Shown piece after piece: positions 60,994 through 64,000 of a stretch of 64,000 nt of DNA. Both the position numbers and the translations under genes were made by a program. The DNA comes from Piper betle (taxonomy: Eukaryota > Streptophyta > Magnoliopsida > Piperales > Piperaceae). The stretch is from the NCBI GenBank assembly GCA_033002965.1, contig JAURVB010014474.1:310001-374000 (forward strand), in the 5' to 3' direction. How positions within the stretch are numbered: the stretch's first letter is position 1; each line of letters begins with the position of its first letter. Below the pieces are notes generated by a model. The model saw only the letters and a program-made list of their open reading frames with translations. It had not been told where the DNA came from and did not search any database.

Positions 60994-63522
60994 CTAAAGT
61001 AGCATATCATCAAATGATACAACACCCATATGAGCAACATGCTCATGAAAGACCTTGGGTGGTAAACTTTTAGTAAGCGGATCCGCAACCATGGAGTTTG
61101 TCCCAATATGCTCTATAGAGACTTTACCACTCTGAACTCTTTCTTTCACAACAAGGAACTTGATCTCTAAATGTTTTGATTTAGATGAGCTCCTGTTGTT
61201 ATTTGAATATAATACTGCAGATTGATTGTCACAAAATATCTTAAGTGGTCTTTCAATATTATCAATAATGCGCAGCCCTGTGACAAAATTCCGCAACCAT
61301 ATTCCATGATTGGATGCTTCATAACAAGCTATGAATTCAGCTGCCATAGTGGAAGAAGCTATGAGTGTCTGCTTAGCACTCCTCCAAGAAATAGCTCCTC
61401 CAGCAAGCAGATAGACATAGCCAGAAGTGGATCGACGACTATCTTGGCATCCAGCAAAGTCAGAATCAGAATACCCAATGATCTCAAGTTGATCTGACTT
61501 CCGATATGTAAGCATGTAATGTTTTGTTCTTTGAAGATATCTCATGACTCTTTTGGCTGCTATCCAGTGATCCAATCCCGGATTACTTAAATATCTGCCC
61601 AACATTCCAACAATATACGCAATATCTGGACGCGTACATACTTGAGCATACATAAGACTTCCCACTGCTGAAGCATAGGGAATCTTTTGCATTTCCTTTC
61701 CTTCTATATGATTTTTAGGGCATTGATTGAGACTGAATTTGTCTCCTTTAGAAACAGGGGTATCTCCTGGTTTACAATTTTGCATGCCAAATCTTTTAAG
61801 CACTTTTTCTATATAGGTCTTTTGTGATAATCCAAGTATACATCGATCGCGATCCCGATGTATTTGAATTCCTAATACAAAAGACGCATTTCCAAGATCT
61901 TTCATTTCAAATTTCTTTGATAAAAATCTCTTGGTTTCGTGCAAAAAATCTATATCATTACTGGCAAGCAATATATCATCAACATATAAAACCAGAAAAA
62001 TATACTTACTCCCACTAAACTTATGGTATATACAATCATCAATAACATTCATCTCAAAACCAAACGAGAGAATCACTTGATGAAATTTGTGATACCATTG
62101 ACGAGAAGCCTGTTTAAGTCCATAGATGGATTTCTTTAATTTGCAAACTATATTCTTTGAATCTCCCGATACAAAGTTTTCTGGTTGCATCATATAAATT
62201 GTTTCATCAATGTCTCCATTTAGAAACGCAGTCTTTACATCCATCTGATGTAACTCAAGATCAAAATGTGCCACTAATGCCATAATTATTCTGAATGAGT
62301 CTTTCGATGAAACTGGAGAGAAAGTCTCATTATAATCGATGCCTTCCTTTTGAGTAAAGCCCTTTGCAACAAGACGAGCCTTATATCTTTCTACATTACC
62401 TTTCGAATCCCTTTTGGTTTTAAATATCCATTTACAACCAATAGGTTTCGCACCTTCAGGCAATGGAACAAGATTCCAAACGTCATTAGCTTTCATGGAC
62501 TTTATCTCTTCATTCATAGCATCAATCCACTTTTGAGAATTAGAACTCGTCATGGCTTGATGAAAAGTGATTGGATCATCTTCCATCATTCCAATGTTAT
62601 CCTCATGTTCTTCGAGAAAGATGATATAATCATCTGAAATTGCATTTCTCCTTTCTCTTGTGGATCTCCTTAATGGCATTTGCTCTTGAGGTTGTTGAGT
62701 TTGCTCTTCATGTATAACTTGATTAGGGAGATTCTCGACATTGTCTTGTAATTCTGGTATTGTTTCTTGAACAACATCAGGAATATGACCTTGATCCTGA
62801 TTATTGTCAAGAACAATCATGGGAAGAGAAACAGATTCTTCTTCAAAGACAAAGTCTCTAACCTCATTTCCCCCTCCAAACTCAATATCCTCAAAGAACT
62901 GGGCATTGCCCGTCTCAAAGAATGACCTTATTGTGGGATCATAAAACTTATATCCTCTAGACCGTTCAGAATACCCAACAAAATAACTGCTAACTGTTCT
63001 TGAGTCCAGTTTCTTTTCATTTGGCCTATAAGGCCTTGCCTCAGCTGGACAGCCCCAAATGCGTAAATGCATAATACTGGGTTTCTTTCCAGTCCATAAT
63101 TCATAAGGGGTCTTAACAGTTGCCTTTGTTGGTACTCTATTAAGAAGATATACTGTTGTCTTTAGTGCCTCACCCCAAAGTGAATCAGGTAAAGTAGTAT
63201 GAGCAATCATACTTCTTACCATGTCCTTTAATGTTCGGTTTCGTCTTTCAGCAATACCATTCATGCTAGGAGTACCTGGCATTGTGTATTGTGGGACGAT
63301 TCCGCACTCTTCTAGGAATTTGGCAAATGGTCCTGGACGTTGTACACCTGATCCATCATATCTACCATAGTATTCACCACCACGGTCAGATCTGATAGCC
63401 TTAATAGTTTTGTCAAGTTGGTTCTCAACTTCAGCCTTATATGCCTTAAATACGTCCAATGCTTGAGACTTCTCATGAATGAGATAAAGGTAACCATAAC
63501 GAGAATAATCGTCTATGAACAT
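60994..63522 (-). CDS. Copia polyprotein, integrase core to RNase H (842 codons, 5'-truncated)
   Basis: Open without a stop. Order of domains: integrase core with the D-D-E set in [19 protein letters not shown] and [10 protein letters not shown]; a linker; copia reverse transcriptase from [12 protein letters not shown] with [11 protein letters not shown] and the active-site [10 protein letters not shown]; then RNase H with [19 protein letters not shown] and AAEFIA. It ends VVSFDDMLL. The first ATG is inside the integrase core; the codons upstream read GGQQYFI, as in complete elements, before the LTR takes over. The missing gag and protease mean it cannot act alone, yet the retained frame is undamaged, so the truncation is fairly recent or the sequence is young. 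Confidence 0.93.
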   Translation of the reverse strand: MFIDDYSRYGYLYLIHEKSQALDVFKAYKAEVENQLDKTIKAIRSDRGGEYYGRYDGSGVQRPGPFAKFLEECGIVPQYTMPGTPSMNGIAERRNRTLKDMVRSMIAHTTLPDSLWGEALKTTVYLLNRVPTKATVKTPYELWTGKKPSIMHLRIWGCPAEARPYRPNEKKLDSRTVSSYFVGYSERSRGYKFYDPTIRSFFETGNAQFFEDIEFGGGNEVRDFVFEEESVSLPMIVLDNNQDQGHIPDVVQETIPELQDNVENLPNQVIHEEQTQQPQEQMPLRRSTRERRNAISDDYIIFLEEHEDNIGMMEDDPITFHQAMTSSNSQKWIDAMNEEIKSMKANDVWNLVPLPEGAKPIGCKWIFKTKRDSKGNVERYKARLVAKGFTQKEGIDYNETFSPVSSKDSFRIIMALVAHFDLELHQMDVKTAFLNGDIDETIYMMQPENFVSGDSKNIVCKLKKSIYGLKQASRQWYHKFHQVILSFGFEMNVIDDCIYHKFSGSKYIFLVLYVDDILLASNDIDFLHETKRFLSKKFEMKDLGNASFVLGIQIHRDRDRCILGLSQKTYIEKVLKRFGMQNCKPGDTPVSKGDKFSLNQCPKNHIEGKEMQKIPYASAVGSLMYAQVCTRPDIAYIVGMLGRYLSNPGLDHWIAAKRVMRYLQRTKHYMLTYRKSDQLEIIGYSDSDFAGCQDSRRSTSGYVYLLAGGAISWRSAKQTLIASSTMAAEFIACYEASNHGIWLRNFVTGLRIIDNIERPLKIFCDNQSAVLYSNNNRSSSKSKHLEIKFLVVKERVQSGKVSIEHIGTNSMVADPLTKSLPPKVFHEHVAHMGVVSFDDMLL

Positions 63523-63557
63523 AATAAAATATTGTTGACCACCTTAGATGTCCTTGA

Positions 63558-63753
63558 TGTTGGACTTTATTAGATTTCATATCAAATTATCGAGTAAATA
63601 AACTAGATAGCGAAAGCGTACCTGGAGCCATAAGAAAAAAAAACTTGAGTCTTGACCACTGTAGGTATTGGTCTTCTGAATCTAAGAAGAGTTTTCCAAA
63701 ACCTGAATTCTAGACAATGGAATACCAGAACGAAAATTGCTTATTGATTCAGG
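63558..63753 (-). repeat. 5' LTR fragment of the copia element
   Basis: Matches 60236 onward for 195 bases, then stops at GATTCAGG where the other copy continues into ACCATAACC. Confidence 0.88.
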
Positions 63754-64000
63754 CAAAAATGCTGCAATGTGCTGCAACATTTTTGCAGCGCACGGCCCGT
63801 GGGATCCAACGGTCCACGGGCCTCAAACTCACACCCAACCCATCTGACTGCCTAACCTGGTCCGACTGCCCGCATGCCCGAACCTACCGCCCGCCCGACA
63901 GCGCTGCCCGCTCGACCCCGCCGCCGCCATGCAGTCGACCCCCCCCCCCCGCCGCGACTTCCCCTGGCAAGCGCCGCCCGCGGCCCTGCGCCCGGCCCCC
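63754..64000. other. Hairpin-rich, GC-rich sequence, start of an unknown element
   Basis: Begins with an inverted repeat CAAAAATG...CATTTTTG around TGCTGCA words, then a second one GGCCCGTGG...CCACGGGCC. After that it is C- and G-rich with a poly-C run. It interrupts the copia LTR and runs off the window. Confidence 0.5.

Larger units (their letters stand above)
60236..63753 (-). mobile_element. Ty1/copia retrotransposon with 5' internal deletion
   Basis: 3' LTR 60236-60667 (432 bp; plus strand TGTTGGACTT to ATCCAACA), polypurine tract (minus AAGTGGGAGAT) right beside it, one long frame 60994-63522, and part of a second LTR at 63558-63753. The LTR copies differ at roughly ten of the 195 comparable bases. 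Between the frame start and the right LTR are only about 35 bases; the primer-binding site, gag, protease and integrase N-terminus are missing. Right of 63753 the LTR is replaced by unrelated sequence. Confidence 0.9.

Overview
The window is nuclear DNA of a flowering plant. Spliced genes with GT-AG introns, AT-rich spacers, many LTR retrotransposons and hAT-type miniature elements all point that way. Very high third-position GC in some genes (the DUF716 gene, the DUF3820 gene, RPL23 exon 2) beside AT-rich spacers suggests a monocot, probably not a grass; this is inference and the species cannot be named from the sequence.

Layout. 1-815 (-): 5' part of a CER1-like alkane-forming enzyme gene, cut by the window edge. 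2.3-7.4 kb: three non-autonomous hAT-like elements, two with clear 8-bp target duplications, plus tandem repeats and a TA microsatellite. 10.4-11.2 kb (+): a DUF716/TMEM45-like membrane protein. 12.8-17.3 kb (-): a complete 12-exon cellulose synthase of the CESA4 (IRX5) class, with a MYB46-type site in its promoter. 19.8-20.6 kb (+): a plastid-type DUF3820 protein. 20.9-21.9 kb (-): a dead HAD acid phosphatase. 22.6-22.9 kb (-): a small conserved plant protein. 24.9-26.2 kb (+): ribosomal protein uL14 (RPL23), complete, four exons.

27.3-43.9 kb is a transposon nest. A PPR gene of the E+ class has been split by a Ty3-type LTR element (28689-42567, minus orientation). That element carries a hAT-like insertion in its 3' LTR, a 1-kb solo LTR in its gag gene, and a 2.95-kb solo LTR that itself holds a second solo LTR of the same family. 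Most of these insertions keep target-site duplications, so the order of events can be read. 45.1-55.3 kb (-): the U1 snRNP-associated splicing factor PRP39 in 13 exons; a hAT-like element carrying a tRNA-Phe-like sequence sits in one intron. 59.2-59.6 kb (-): 3' end of a decayed TPR gene. 60.2-63.75 kb (-): a Ty1/copia element whose 5' half is deleted. The last 250 bases begin another, hairpin-rich sequence.

The genes are ordinary single plant genes with no operon logic. Three features recur: (i) several otherwise well-conserved genes carry single-base indels in homopolymer runs, which looks more like long-read consensus error than decay; (ii) one hAT-like family has GC-rich cores and is present in three similar copies; (iii) another hAT-like family carries a tRNA-derived module. 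No CRISPR array, bacterial operon or viral genome is present.
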